A stretch of DNA of 15,958 nt from Balneolales bacterium (GTDB taxonomy: Bacteria > Bacteroidota > Rhodothermia > Balneolales > Natronogracilivirgulaceae). The stretch lies in the NCBI GenBank assembly GCA_007116685.1, contig SKIC01000182.1, forward strand, positions 1 to 15,958, given 5' to 3'. Position 1 is the stretch's first letter. Every line of letters starts with the position of its first letter. Shown here one piece after another: positions 6,873 to 14,815 of this stretch. A model generated the notes under the pieces. That model saw only the letters and a program-made list of their open reading frames with translations. It searched no databases and was not told where the DNA came from. Made by a program: the position numbers and the translations under genes.

Positions 6873-8495
6873 TTAAGGTAGTTGTATAAAATCCCCACTT
6901 GTAGTTGTTTCATCTTCTTCTCCGTAACTAATCACCGTTAATCTTGAAGACACAAAATTACTGGTAGCACCATGATTTTGATCCGGTCCCAGGTAAATTC
7001 TGTATGAGTAATTAGTAATTGCGCTATCCTCAGGTTTTATAAAAGCTATTGCTTTTGCAGCCCCACTAAAATCTGCCTTATTGTCTTCAAAGTACATGGC
7101 ATCCATAAAACTTCCATTCCCAACTAATAATAGCACTCCACCACCATACCTCCATAAATGCACAGATGAGGTGCCGGGGACAGTTTCTACAGGAGGCGTT
7201 GGATTATCATTCACATTACCACCTTTGATCAAAAAGCCCTGCATTTTCATAAATGGCCGGCTTATCACAGCCACATGTTGCATGTCCCCATTTCCATCAA
7301 GTACACTTAAATCTTCAGCAGGATTTTGAGTTTGTACATCATAATTAGGTTTTTGCCATTCGGAATTCAGACCGCCATTAATTTCTATGAATGGAAAATT
7401 TGAGTTCTCATAGGTCAAGCCTGATAAAATGAAGCCAATATTTCCATTTCGTAAACCTTGATTAGCCTGATACAAACCTTGTTGCACATTTATTCGAATT
7501 GTATCAGGACGTGATTCCATGGCATTTGCACGTTCAAAGGCGCTTTCTAAGGCATTTTGAATAGATAAAAAGGGCGCTTCTTTGCTTCCATCAGCATTAT
7601 CATTTCCCGAAGTTGAAACAAAAACGTCTAATGACGAAAGTTCACCGCTAACATCCGCATCATAAGGTAATACAACAAGCCTGGTACCAAAATTATGTGT
7701 TACAGCAACGGTTTGTCCGGGTGCGGTATAAATTTGGGCATTGCCTCCGGAACTTTGAGCTGCTTGGTTAAAAATGGCCGCTAAACCCTGACCAGAATAA
7801 TCCGCTCTATTTTCCTGAAAATATAAATCTGTTAAGCTGGTATTGGAATGCAAAACAGCAAACAATCCTCCACCATACTTCCAGAGATTAGCCATATAAC
7901 TGGTGGTAAATTCCGCTTCTGCTCCAATTGGAGTATTCCTGGCATTCCCTCCCTTTATCACAAAACCTCGCATTTCTACATTAGAGCGATTCACATACAG
8001 CACATGCTGAAGAATATCTTCACCATCAAGAACCGACAAAACTCTTTCCGGATTATCTATTCTATTACCATACGCAGGTCTGTTCCACATTCTGTCATAC
8101 CCACCTTCAATAATTAACTTGGGCTCACCAAAAAAAAGAGGCGTATGCCCACCATGAACTGCAACTCCCATATTTGTAGTTACTAATCCATTTCCCGGCG
8201 TATAAACTCCTTGCTGAACCAAGATGCGTAAAATATCAGGTTTGTCGGAATCTTCACGCCAATCAACTGTTGTTCGGCTAAGGGCATATTGAATACTTCT
8301 CAAAGGCCTGCTTTTGGTCCCCGGAGTTTTGTAACTATCCTTACCGTCCGGCGATACGTGAATAGTCATAACTACCTGACCATCAATGTTCTCAGTTTGA
8401 GGAATAGCTACAATATCATCCCTTGTATTGAGATAATTGCAAGAGGTAAACGTAATTAAAGCCAAAAGAAAAAGTACATTTTGAAACTTTTTCAT
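6873..8495 (-). CDS. Lipoprotein with two tandem copies of a parallel beta-helix-like unit
   Basis: This 540-residue exported lipoprotein has a signal peptide ending in F-T-S-C with Cys19 as the lipid site. The remainder is an internal duplication with an offset of about 245 residues: copy A about 43-281, copy B about 289-528. Matching landmarks are H-V-S-P-D-G (46-51) and F-V-S-T-S-G (292-297); V-Q-Q-G-V-Y (93-98) and V-Q-Q-G-L-Y (337-342); L-S-V-L-D-G (153-158) and L-S-V-L-D-G (396-401); G-F-V-I-K-G-G-N (177-184) and G-F-L-I-K-G-G-N (420-427); W-K-Y-G-G-G (205-210) and W-R-Y-G-G-G (448-453). The unit resembles the start of secreted right-handed beta-helix proteins (choice-of-anchor Q or pectate-lyase-like) but stops after few rungs. 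No catalytic residues could be assigned. The gene follows the barrel gene by 2 bp, with GGGAG (complement of 8504-8508) as ribosome site, so it is the second gene of that operon. Confidence 0.85.
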   Translation of the reverse strand: MKKFQNVLFLLALITFTSCNYLNTRDDIVAIPQTENIDGQVVMTIHVSPDGKDSYKTPGTKSRPLRSIQYALSRTTVDWREDSDKPDILRILVQQGVYTPGNGLVTTNMGVAVHGGHTPLFFGEPKLIIEGGYDRMWNRPAYGNRIDNPERVLSVLDGEDILQHVLYVNRSNVEMRGFVIKGGNARNTPIGAEAEFTTSYMANLWKYGGGLFAVLHSNTSLTDLYFQENRADYSGQGLAAIFNQAAQSSGGNAQIYTAPGQTVAVTHNFGTRLVVLPYDADVSGELSSLDVFVSTSGNDNADGSKEAPFLSIQNALESAFERANAMESRPDTIRINVQQGLYQANQGLRNGNIGFILSGLTYENSNFPFIEINGGLNSEWQKPNYDVQTQNPAEDLSVLDGNGDMQHVAVISRPFMKMQGFLIKGGNVNDNPTPPVETVPGTSSVHLWRYGGGVLLLVGNGSFMDAMYFEDNKADFSGAAKAIAFIKPEDSAITNYSYRIYLGPDQNHGATSNFVSSRLTVISYGEEDETTTSGDFIQLP

Positions 8496-8497
8496 GA

Positions 8498-9721
8498 TTA
8501 GTTCTCCCGTATCATAGTGGTGAAAAAGTTAGATCGAAAGGTGAACTCGAACACTGTAGAATTGTACCTCAGTGGGTCTGAAACGATGTGATCACTATAA
8601 TTATAAGACATTTTAAAACCCACTGTAGACAATTGACGAGTAAAGGTAAGCCCAAATCGTATTCCGTAGACACTTTCTGTATCGTTATCTAAATCTGTAA
8701 CTGAAATATTACTAAAGCCTAAATGTAGCTGAGAGCTAAATCTATTGTATTCTGTTGTGTTGATTAGTGCAAATCTGTACTGATAAAATGCAATGGGTGA
8801 AATACCTACATCAATTTTGGGCATGATCTCCAGGCTATTTAAGCTCAAAGACAATTCGGGAGAAAATCTCCAGATATCTTCATTTGAAAACATGTGATAT
8901 CCGGCTGTTAAATAACTAACTGAAGGCTCTATATAATTAATAAAGCCTTCTGATGGTAAAAACTGACGCCCCAATTGAAACAAGGCAATTCCTTTATTTG
9001 CAAAAAGACTGTTAACATCATAACCGTAGATTGTTGCACCTATATATGGCTCTGCGGTACGAAATCCATCTCTTCCTTCTGGCGGATTCGGATCCCAAAA
9101 GCCGTATTCGCCGTGCATATAATCACCTACAAAGTTTGCCGGCTCATAGCGAGACAAAAACATCCCCGATTCATCAATAGGATCTCTCAATTTGATGATG
9201 TATCCAAGCCTGATTGACATATCCTGATTTTGAAACCGATACTCAAGACCCGGAACAAACTGCGCTGCTCTTGATACAAAACCTGTTTTTCTTCCGCCTG
9301 TTGTGAATGTACCTACACCGGCAAAGGGCACGAAATAATGATCTGTTTTAATATGAGTTGCAGCATAAGCATCGAGAGAAGAAAAGAAACTGAACGAGCC
9401 TACATGTGCACTCAATCCAATTCTGTAATTATTAATGACACCGTCTTGTAATCCTGATGACGAAGGACCTATAGCTGGAATTCCATATTTGTCTACCGGA
9501 CGAATTACCAATGTAGCAGGAACCCAAATAGCATCGAAATAAAGTCCTTCATTTTCTTCATCCAGAAGAAAATCAATATAACTTATTGCATTAACCGAAG
9601 TGGAACCAGTCAAAAACTGGCTACCCATCACCCTGTGTGGATTCTTTAAGTCGCTGAAAAATTGCTGACCAAAAGAATTATTCGCCATTATTAAAAACAG
9701 CAATAAAAAAACGAAACGCAT
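8498..9721 (-). CDS. Predicted outer-membrane beta-barrel protein, family not recognised
   Basis: This 407-residue exported protein has a signal peptide (residues 1-18, cleavage near S-F-G/Q). The mature part is rich in alternating aromatic and polar residues and Gly-turn strands, as in outer-membrane barrels. Examples are Y-R-I-G-L-S-A-H-V-G-S-F-S-F-F-S-S near 94-110, F-R-F-G-like strands, and the end T-V-F-E-F-T-F-R-S-N-F-F. I do not recognise the family. The length and the N-terminal F-F-S-D-L-K-N-P-H-R-V stretch distantly recall PorP/SprF-like proteins of Bacteroidota (which often start Q-D-x-x-F-S-Q-F), but no signature confirms this. It starts 125 bp downstream of the dsbA-like gene and directly precedes the duplicated beta-helix lipoprotein. 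A barrel plus surface-type lipoprotein in one operon suggests a shared outer-membrane job. No strong ribosome site precedes the ATG at 9721. Confidence 0.75.
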   Translation of the reverse strand: MRFVFLLLFLIMANNSFGQQFFSDLKNPHRVMGSQFLTGSTSVNAISYIDFLLDEENEGLYFDAIWVPATLVIRPVDKYGIPAIGPSSSGLQDGVINNYRIGLSAHVGSFSFFSSLDAYAATHIKTDHYFVPFAGVGTFTTGGRKTGFVSRAAQFVPGLEYRFQNQDMSIRLGYIIKLRDPIDESGMFLSRYEPANFVGDYMHGEYGFWDPNPPEGRDGFRTAEPYIGATIYGYDVNSLFANKGIALFQLGRQFLPSEGFINYIEPSVSYLTAGYHMFSNEDIWRFSPELSLSLNSLEIMPKIDVGISPIAFYQYRFALINTTEYNRFSSQLHLGFSNISVTDLDNDTESVYGIRFGLTFTRQLSTVGFKMSYNYSDHIVSDPLRYNSTVFEFTFRSNFFTTMIREN

Positions 9722-9846
9722 ACACCATGTTTTAGTTTTTGTAATGAGCCAATGTAGAAAAATTCACTCATTATCAAAACACTCAAAACACTGATTTTTA
9801 GCCGATTAGCCCTAAACCTTATTGAGCTTATTAGAATCTAATATGG

Positions 9847-10500
9847 CTAAATCGCTTTTAATAAAGCATTGCGAAATATTTCCAGTGGTTGGGCACCATT
9901 GAGTGCAAACTTATCACCAACAATAAAGAAAGGCACTCCCCTGATTTCAGCAGAGGCTGCAAAATTTTGAGATTCCTCAACTTCTTTTTTCAAATTGGGA
10001 TTTTTGATGGCTTCATCATAAAACGTGGCCGGGAAATTCAATTCAGACAAAATGCTTTTAACTTCATTTTCCAATGTCAGGTCTTTAGCTTCGCAAAAAT
10101 AGGCCTGCATAAATGCTTCTGCCAACTCTTTTTGCTTGCCAAACTCTTCAGCTTTTAAGATAAACCGGTGAAGTTTCGCTGTGTTTAAAACCTTGGGGAT
10201 TTCATTAAAATTAAAAATTATTCCATCCTGTAAACCTTGGTTTGCCACATGCTGAAACATAGCTTTGGCACGCTCTTCCCCACCAAATTTTTCAATAAGA
10301 AACTGGTTCCATGGTAATCCTTCTTCGGGCATATCAGGCTGAAGCTGAAATGGTCTCCAAATCAATTTTACATTGGGGAAGTCTGGGTTTTCTTTGATAA
10401 GTGCATCAACGGCTTGTAATAATCTGGTTTCGCCGATGTAGCACCACGGGCATACCACATCAGAGAACATTTCAACAACTAGTGTATTTTCTTTAGCCAT
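9847..10500 (-). CDS. DsbA-family oxidoreductase, FrnE-like (cytoplasmic)
   Basis: This 217-residue thioredoxin-fold protein has the helical insertion of the DsbA/FrnE family. The redox motif C-P-W-C occupies residues 17-20, preceded by S-D-V-V, and the cis-Pro loop R-G-V-P-F-F is at 187-192 (Pro190). N-T-A-K-L-H-R near 106-112 and F-A-L-N-G-A-Q-P near 198-205 are typical of FrnE-like proteins. No signal peptide is present, so it acts in the cytoplasm, unlike periplasmic DsbA. FrnE members exchange disulfides and act in oxidative-stress responses; 2-hydroxychromene-2-carboxylate isomerase is a related fold, but the intact CXXC pair favours an oxidoreductase. Its start overlaps the carboxyltransferase stop by one base (TAATG), implying translational coupling. 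Confidence 0.9.
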   Translation of the reverse strand: MAKENTLVVEMFSDVVCPWCYIGETRLLQAVDALIKENPDFPNVKLIWRPFQLQPDMPEEGLPWNQFLIEKFGGEERAKAMFQHVANQGLQDGIIFNFNEIPKVLNTAKLHRFILKAEEFGKQKELAEAFMQAYFCEAKDLTLENEVKSILSELNFPATFYDEAIKNPNLKKEVEESQNFAASAEIRGVPFFIVGDKFALNGAQPLEIFRNALLKAI

Positions 10501-12131
10501 TAGGTTTGAATCACTCCAACTTTTAATTCGGGAATTTCAGGATTGTGATTTGCAGCAGCTATGGCATTTGAAACTTTTGCTCGGGTTTCCTCGGGTCTGA
10601 TGATTCCATCTACCCATAATCTAGCCGCGGCATATCGAACATCCATTTGCTCTTCGTATCGGTCAGATATTTTTTTAAGGAAAGCTGCTTTCTCATCATC
10701 TGTTAGTTGTTTCCCTTTTTTCTCCAAGGCTGAAACCTGAATCTGCAATAAGGTTTTGGAAGCCTGTGCCCCACCCATTACAGCGATTTTTGCGGATGGC
10801 CATGCGTAAATAAAGCGAGGGTCATAAGCTTTACCACACATCGCATAATTCCCGGCACCGTAACTATTCCCTACGATTATGGTGATTTTTGGAACCACAG
10901 AATTAGATACCGCATTCACCATTTTCGCGCCGTCTTTTATGATACCACCATGCTCGCTGCGTTTTCCAACCATAAACCCGGTAACATCCTGCAAAAACAA
11001 TAGCGGGATTTTTTTCTGATTACAATTCATGATAAATCGCGCAGCTTTGTCGGCACTATCAGAATAAATAACACCACCAATTTGCATTTCACCGGTTTTG
11101 GAGCGAACTACCAATCTCTGATTTGCAACAATTCCAACGCTCCAACCATCGATTCGGGCATATCCTGTTATGATAGTCTGTCCATAACCTTTTTTGAATT
11201 CCGTAAAGGAATCTTCGTCTACGATATGTTCCAATACTTCGTACATATCATAAGGTTTACTGCCGTTATCCGGAATGATTCCAACAATATCTTCCGGCTT
11301 TTTTGACGGTGTTTTCGGTTCTATTCTGTTGAAATCAGCCGTTTTTTGAGGGCCTAATTTCCCAATAATATCCCGAATGGTAGCAAGACAAGTATCATCA
11401 TCCGGCATCTTATAATCCGTTACACCACTGATTTCAGTGTGCGTTGTTGCACCACCCAGCGTTTCGTTATCCACGTCTTCACCGATGGCCGCCTTAACCA
11501 AATAAGAACCGGCGAGGAAAACGGAGCCTGTTCCATCAACAATCATGGCTTCATCACTCATAATCGGTAAATACGCACCACCGGCTACACAAGAACCCAT
11601 TATAGCCGCAATTTGCGGAATTCCCATTGCAGAAATTTTGGCGTTATTTCTGAAGATTCGCCCAAAATGTTCTTTGTCGGGGAAAATCTCATCCTGCATT
11701 GGTAAATAGACACCGGCAGAATCAACCAGATAAATCAACGGTAGATGGTTCTCCATGGCTATTTCCTGAGCTCTCAAATTCTTTTTTGCTGTGATTGGAA
11801 ACCAGGCTCCGGCTTTTACCGTGGCATCATTGGCTACTATCATACAAAGTCTGCCATTTACCTCGCCTGTTCCGGCTACCACACCTGCACCCGGGCAACC
11901 GCCAACATCTTCATACATTCCAAATCCGGCCCACAATCCGATTTCATGGAAGGGCTTCCCGTCATCAATCAATTTTTTTACTCGCTCTCTTGCGGTAAGC
12001 TTTCCCCTGCTATGTTCTTTTTCTATGCGCTTGGGTCCACCACCCAGCATAATAGTATCTTCCTGAGATTTGAGATTGCTAATAATCTCGTTATGAAATG
12101 CTGCGTTTTTTAATGCCTTTTCAGTACTCAT
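10500..12131 (-). CDS. Acyl-CoA carboxylase carboxyltransferase (beta) subunit, methylcrotonyl-CoA type
   Basis: This 543-residue, full-length carboxyltransferase has both crotonase-fold halves. The N-terminal oxyanion region is G-S-C-V-A-G-G-A-Y at 179-187. The C-terminal one is G-N-S-Y-G-A-G-N-Y-A-M at 421-431. The stretch L-P-M-Q-D-E-I-F-P-D-K-E-H-F-G-R (143-158) and F-L-Q-D-V-T-G-F-M-V-G (379-389) match the methylcrotonyl-CoA carboxylase beta branch better than propionyl- or acetyl-CoA types. The enzyme transfers CO2 from carboxybiotin to 3-methylcrotonyl-CoA in leucine breakdown, working in the cytoplasm with a biotin-carrying alpha subunit. No alpha subunit, isovaleryl-CoA dehydrogenase or other leucine gene lies in the window, so substrate choice (methylcrotonyl versus geranyl or another branched acyl-CoA) is inferred. 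It is the first gene of a minus-strand unit that continues into the dsbA-like gene, with a good promoter directly upstream. Confidence 0.88.
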   Translation of the reverse strand: MSTEKALKNAAFHNEIISNLKSQEDTIMLGGGPKRIEKEHSRGKLTARERVKKLIDDGKPFHEIGLWAGFGMYEDVGGCPGAGVVAGTGEVNGRLCMIVANDATVKAGAWFPITAKKNLRAQEIAMENHLPLIYLVDSAGVYLPMQDEIFPDKEHFGRIFRNNAKISAMGIPQIAAIMGSCVAGGAYLPIMSDEAMIVDGTGSVFLAGSYLVKAAIGEDVDNETLGGATTHTEISGVTDYKMPDDDTCLATIRDIIGKLGPQKTADFNRIEPKTPSKKPEDIVGIIPDNGSKPYDMYEVLEHIVDEDSFTEFKKGYGQTIITGYARIDGWSVGIVANQRLVVRSKTGEMQIGGVIYSDSADKAARFIMNCNQKKIPLLFLQDVTGFMVGKRSEHGGIIKDGAKMVNAVSNSVVPKITIIVGNSYGAGNYAMCGKAYDPRFIYAWPSAKIAVMGGAQASKTLLQIQVSALEKKGKQLTDDEKAAFLKKISDRYEEQMDVRYAAARLWVDGIIRPEETRAKVSNAIAAANHNPEIPELKVGVIQT

Positions 12132-12146
12132 CGTATTTTTGAAATT

Positions 12147-12174
12147 ATTATAGTGTGTTTCTATCCAGTAACAA
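12147..12174 (-). promoter_or_regulatory. Sigma-70-like promoter for the carboxyltransferase gene
   Basis: On the minus strand a perfect TATAAT -10 (12152-12147) lies 16 bp from TTGTTA as -35 (12174-12169). The -10 ends 16 bases before the ATG at 12131. Transcription would start about ten bases upstream of that ATG, giving a very short leader and explaining the missing Shine-Dalgarno site. Confidence 0.5.
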
Positions 12175-12358
12175 TGACGAATTTCAGAGTAACCTCAATT
12201 ATTCCGAGAATCATTTCGATTTACGGCGTGCAAAATAGTAAATTCCACCAATTCAGTCGCTCTCAAATTTTCTGGCTGTAATCAAACGGGCACGAGAGTT
12301 ACACCAGAAGCGTTAAAGTAGTCAAATTAGACCATCACTATACAGGATTATTCGCAAT
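12175..12358. promoter_or_regulatory. Rest of the divergent spacer upstream of the GWxTD-pdxA-ftsE cluster
   Basis: No open reading frame was found here. Two interleaved short inverted repeats are visible: CTCTC (12260-12264) with GAGAG (12294-12298), and TTCTGG (12270-12275) with CCAGAA (12304-12309). TATACA at 12339-12344 is a possible plus-strand -10 without a good -35. AGGA at 12344-12347 is a weak, distant ribosome site for the GWxTD gene at 12359. Confidence 0.25.
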
Positions 12359-13807
12359 ATGTCGCAAAAAACCTCTTATTTATTCAGACTGCCTGTATTA
12401 ATTCTACTGCTATTTATTAGTGATTTCGCTGAAGCACAACGCAGAGTTGTAACCTATGAATCATTATTGATGCGAGATCGTCAGCCCAACGTCTTTTTCG
12501 ACAATAATGTCTTTCCCCCTGATGAAGATAATCCTAAAGCAGCTATTCAAACCGGATTTACAGTTGAATATAATTTTTTAAGATTCAGAAGAGTCCGCCC
12601 CACAGATAATTTTGATAACGACAAACAGTTCGTTACTGATGTTGAAATAACCGTTGATTATTTCAAACTGGATGGTCCCCCACAACCAACGGAAAGACGC
12701 AGCAGATGGCGTTCGAATGATGAACCCGAAGATACTGGTCTAAGAGTCGGTAATAGAACATGGCGGAATCAGGTTTTTGCCAAAACCTATGAAGAAACGC
12801 AATCCAGAACGCGATTTCTTGAAGGAATCCTGCATAAAGATTTGGAGCCCGGCTATTATCGTTTGATTATAACCCTCAGAGCAGATGGAAGATCACGCGG
12901 TAATGTAACCCGAATTGTCAACGTACCGGACTTCACAAAGAGCGAAAGAGCCCAAATCTATTTTCTGAATAGTAGCGAAGAGACAGACTCACCTTCTACT
13001 GATCGAAGTTTGATAAACCTGGGATCAATTGTCCATTATGGTCAAGATTTTTCTGCCTTGATTCGCTTACCGGAAACCGCTGCCGAGGACAGTATTTTAA
13101 TCAGAATTAACAAGGTCAATATCTCGAGCAGAGATACAACTATGAGGCAAACCGTTTTTGAAAGTACCTTCAGTCCTGATGAGGTGTTGAAGGCTTCTTC
13201 ACTCAGACCAGAAAACGATGCCTTAACTGCGAATGTGCGAATAAATCTTGATTCTACAGCGGCCAAGCATCATTTACTCTTTTCTAACATACCGAACAGT
13301 TCTTTCCCAAATTCCAGATATGCTCTTCAGGTTCTTTCTAAAAATGAATCGGGAAGTAAGCAAATTGGGCAAAAGTTTTTTGAGAACCGTTGGTTTGATA
13401 TGCCTATCTCTCTGCTGAATATTGATGTCGCTATTTCTATGATGCGATTTATTATCTCCGAAGAAGAACATGCTGCTATGCGAAGAGGTAGTTCTACTGA
13501 AAAAGAACAAAAGTTTCGTGAATTTTGGGATGCGAGAAATCCCACCCCTGAAACCGAGTACAACGAATTGATGGTAGAGTTTTTCAGAAGAGTGGATATT
13601 GCCTTTGAAAGATTTACTACACCTACTACTCCCGGCTATGAAACGGATCAGGGACGTATTTTTATTAGAAACGGAGAACCAAATAGAATTGACCGCAGAT
13701 TCCCTGCTAATCAACCTGCTGTTGAGGTATGGCATTACGGCAATCGACAATTTGTTTTTAGAGCCACTACCGGCTTTGGAGACTACGAACTTATAGAACG
13801 AAGATAA
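12359..13807 (+). CDS. Exported GWxTD-domain protein
   Basis: This 482-residue exported protein has a Sec signal peptide at 1-26 with an A-E-A/Q cleavage site. The middle (about 28-340) is beta-rich and unassigned. The C-terminal region (about 385-480) fits the GWxTD domain of Bacteroidota and Acidobacteriota: F-R-E-F-W-D-A-R-N-P-T-P, then N-E-L-M-V-E-F-F-R-R-V-D, then G-Y-E-T-D-Q-G-R-I-F-I at 426-436, where the name-giving Trp is replaced by Tyr427. It ends G-F-G-D-Y-E-L-I. The function of GWxTD proteins is not established; in many genomes they are exported and of unknown partner. No lipobox Cys is seen. It is the first gene of the plus-strand cluster, ending three bases before pdxA. Confidence 0.85.
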   Translation: MSQKTSYLFRLPVLILLLFISDFAEAQRRVVTYESLLMRDRQPNVFFDNNVFPPDEDNPKAAIQTGFTVEYNFLRFRRVRPTDNFDNDKQFVTDVEITVDYFKLDGPPQPTERRSRWRSNDEPEDTGLRVGNRTWRNQVFAKTYEETQSRTRFLEGILHKDLEPGYYRLIITLRADGRSRGNVTRIVNVPDFTKSERAQIYFLNSSEETDSPSTDRSLINLGSIVHYGQDFSALIRLPETAAEDSILIRINKVNISSRDTTMRQTVFESTFSPDEVLKASSLRPENDALTANVRINLDSTAAKHHLLFSNIPNSSFPNSRYALQVLSKNESGSKQIGQKFFENRWFDMPISLLNIDVAISMMRFIISEEEHAAMRRGSSTEKEQKFREFWDARNPTPETEYNELMVEFFRRVDIAFERFTTPTTPGYETDQGRIFIRNGEPNRIDRRFPANQPAVEVWHYGNRQFVFRATTGFGDYELIERR

Positions 13808-13810
13808 ATT

Positions 13811-14815
13811 ATGATTCCCATACTCGCGATCTCAATCGGAGATTTTAATGGTATTGGACCAGAAGTTGCGCTAAAAAGCCTTATTCATTCAGATATTAAA
13901 AAACGTGCTCGTGTTGTGTTACTTGGACACAATTCCATTATCAGTTACTATCAAAAAGTAATTGGTAAAAAAGTATCCATAGAGGAAATACACAGTATGG
14001 ATGACGTTCCTGAGAAAGCAGGCGTTTATCAAATCTCATTAGGAACCGATATTCCTAAAATAAATCCCGGATCTTACTCTCTGCAATCCGGAAAATTGAG
14101 CATGCAGGCTGTCTCTTACGGAGCGCGAGCTTGTTTAACCGGAACGGCAAATGCTCTGATAACAGCGCCCATATCCAAGGAAGCCATTCAAAAAGCCGGT
14201 TATTATGTGCCGGGACATACTGAATTTTTAGCTGAAATTTGTGGTAATCCCGAAGTTTTGATGATGCTTGTAAATCCGGATATGAATTTGCGGGTTGTAC
14301 CTTTCACTATTCATATTCCTTTGAAAGATGTGGCGTCAAAAATTAACAGCGAAAACTTATTGAAGCAGTTAGCTCTCTTAAAAGTCTGTTTACAAAACGA
14401 TTTCCAAATTGATAGTCCAAAAATAGCTGTGCTGGGGTTAAATCCCCATGCAGGAGACGGTGGTGTTCTCGGTACAGAAGAAATCGAAAAGATTATTCCT
14501 GCACTTCGAGCTGCTCAAGATAATCAGATAAATGCATCCGGTCCCTACCCTGCTGATGCCTTTTTCGCCAACAAAATGTACGAAAAGTGCGATGCCGTTG
14601 TCTCTATGTATCATGATCAGGGTTTGATTCCATTTAAGACACTTTCATTTGGTGCAGGAGTGAATTTTACCGGAGGTTTACCAATCATTCGAACATCACC
14701 GGATCACGGTACCGCCTTCGGAATTGCGGGAAATAATCAGGCCGACCATCGCTCTTTTTCCCAAGCTTTAGACATGGCCTACGATTTATCATTAAAGCGC
14801 GCCAATGGAAACTAA
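13811..14815 (+). CDS. pdxA: 4-hydroxythreonine-4-phosphate dehydrogenase
   Basis: This 334-residue cytoplasmic enzyme of the DXP-dependent vitamin B6 pathway oxidises 4-phosphohydroxy-L-threonine with NAD+, giving the substrate for PdxJ. The N-terminal G-D-F-N-G-I-G-P-E (10-18) is the family signature. The three metal-binding histidines of the E. coli enzyme match His168 (F-T-I-H-I-P), His213 (N-P-H-A-G) and His268 (Y-H-D-Q-G). The substrate loop G-H-T-E-F (135-139) and P-I-S-K-E-A near 120-125 are intact. The length is normal. The ATG follows the GWxTD stop by three bases, and the end overlaps the methyltransferase start by 11 bases. No Shine-Dalgarno site lies in the gap, which supports coupling to the upstream gene. 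PdxA also has paralogues of other specificity, but the intact motifs favour true pdxA. Confidence 0.93.
   Translation: MIPILAISIGDFNGIGPEVALKSLIHSDIKKRARVVLLGHNSIISYYQKVIGKKVSIEEIHSMDDVPEKAGVYQISLGTDIPKINPGSYSLQSGKLSMQAVSYGARACLTGTANALITAPISKEAIQKAGYYVPGHTEFLAEICGNPEVLMMLVNPDMNLRVVPFTIHIPLKDVASKINSENLLKQLALLKVCLQNDFQIDSPKIAVLGLNPHAGDGGVLGTEEIEKIIPALRAAQDNQINASGPYPADAFFANKMYEKCDAVVSMYHDQGLIPFKTLSFGAGVNFTGGLPIIRTSPDHGTAFGIAGNNQADHRSFSQALDMAYDLSLKRANGN

Noticed and set aside
9742..9773. TAATGAG/CTCATTA inverted repeat between the dsbA-like and barrel genes as a terminator
   Set aside because: The stem is only 7 bp and AT-rich, the loop is 18 bases and no T tract follows on the minus strand.
11745..12113. 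Three overlapping open frames on the plus strand opposite the carboxyltransferase
   Set aside because: The minus-strand gene has strong family motifs throughout this region; the plus frames have low-complexity composition and no motif.
13274..13750. 158-codon open frame on the minus strand
   Set aside because: It lies fully inside the GWxTD gene, has no recognisable domain and looks like an antisense shadow.
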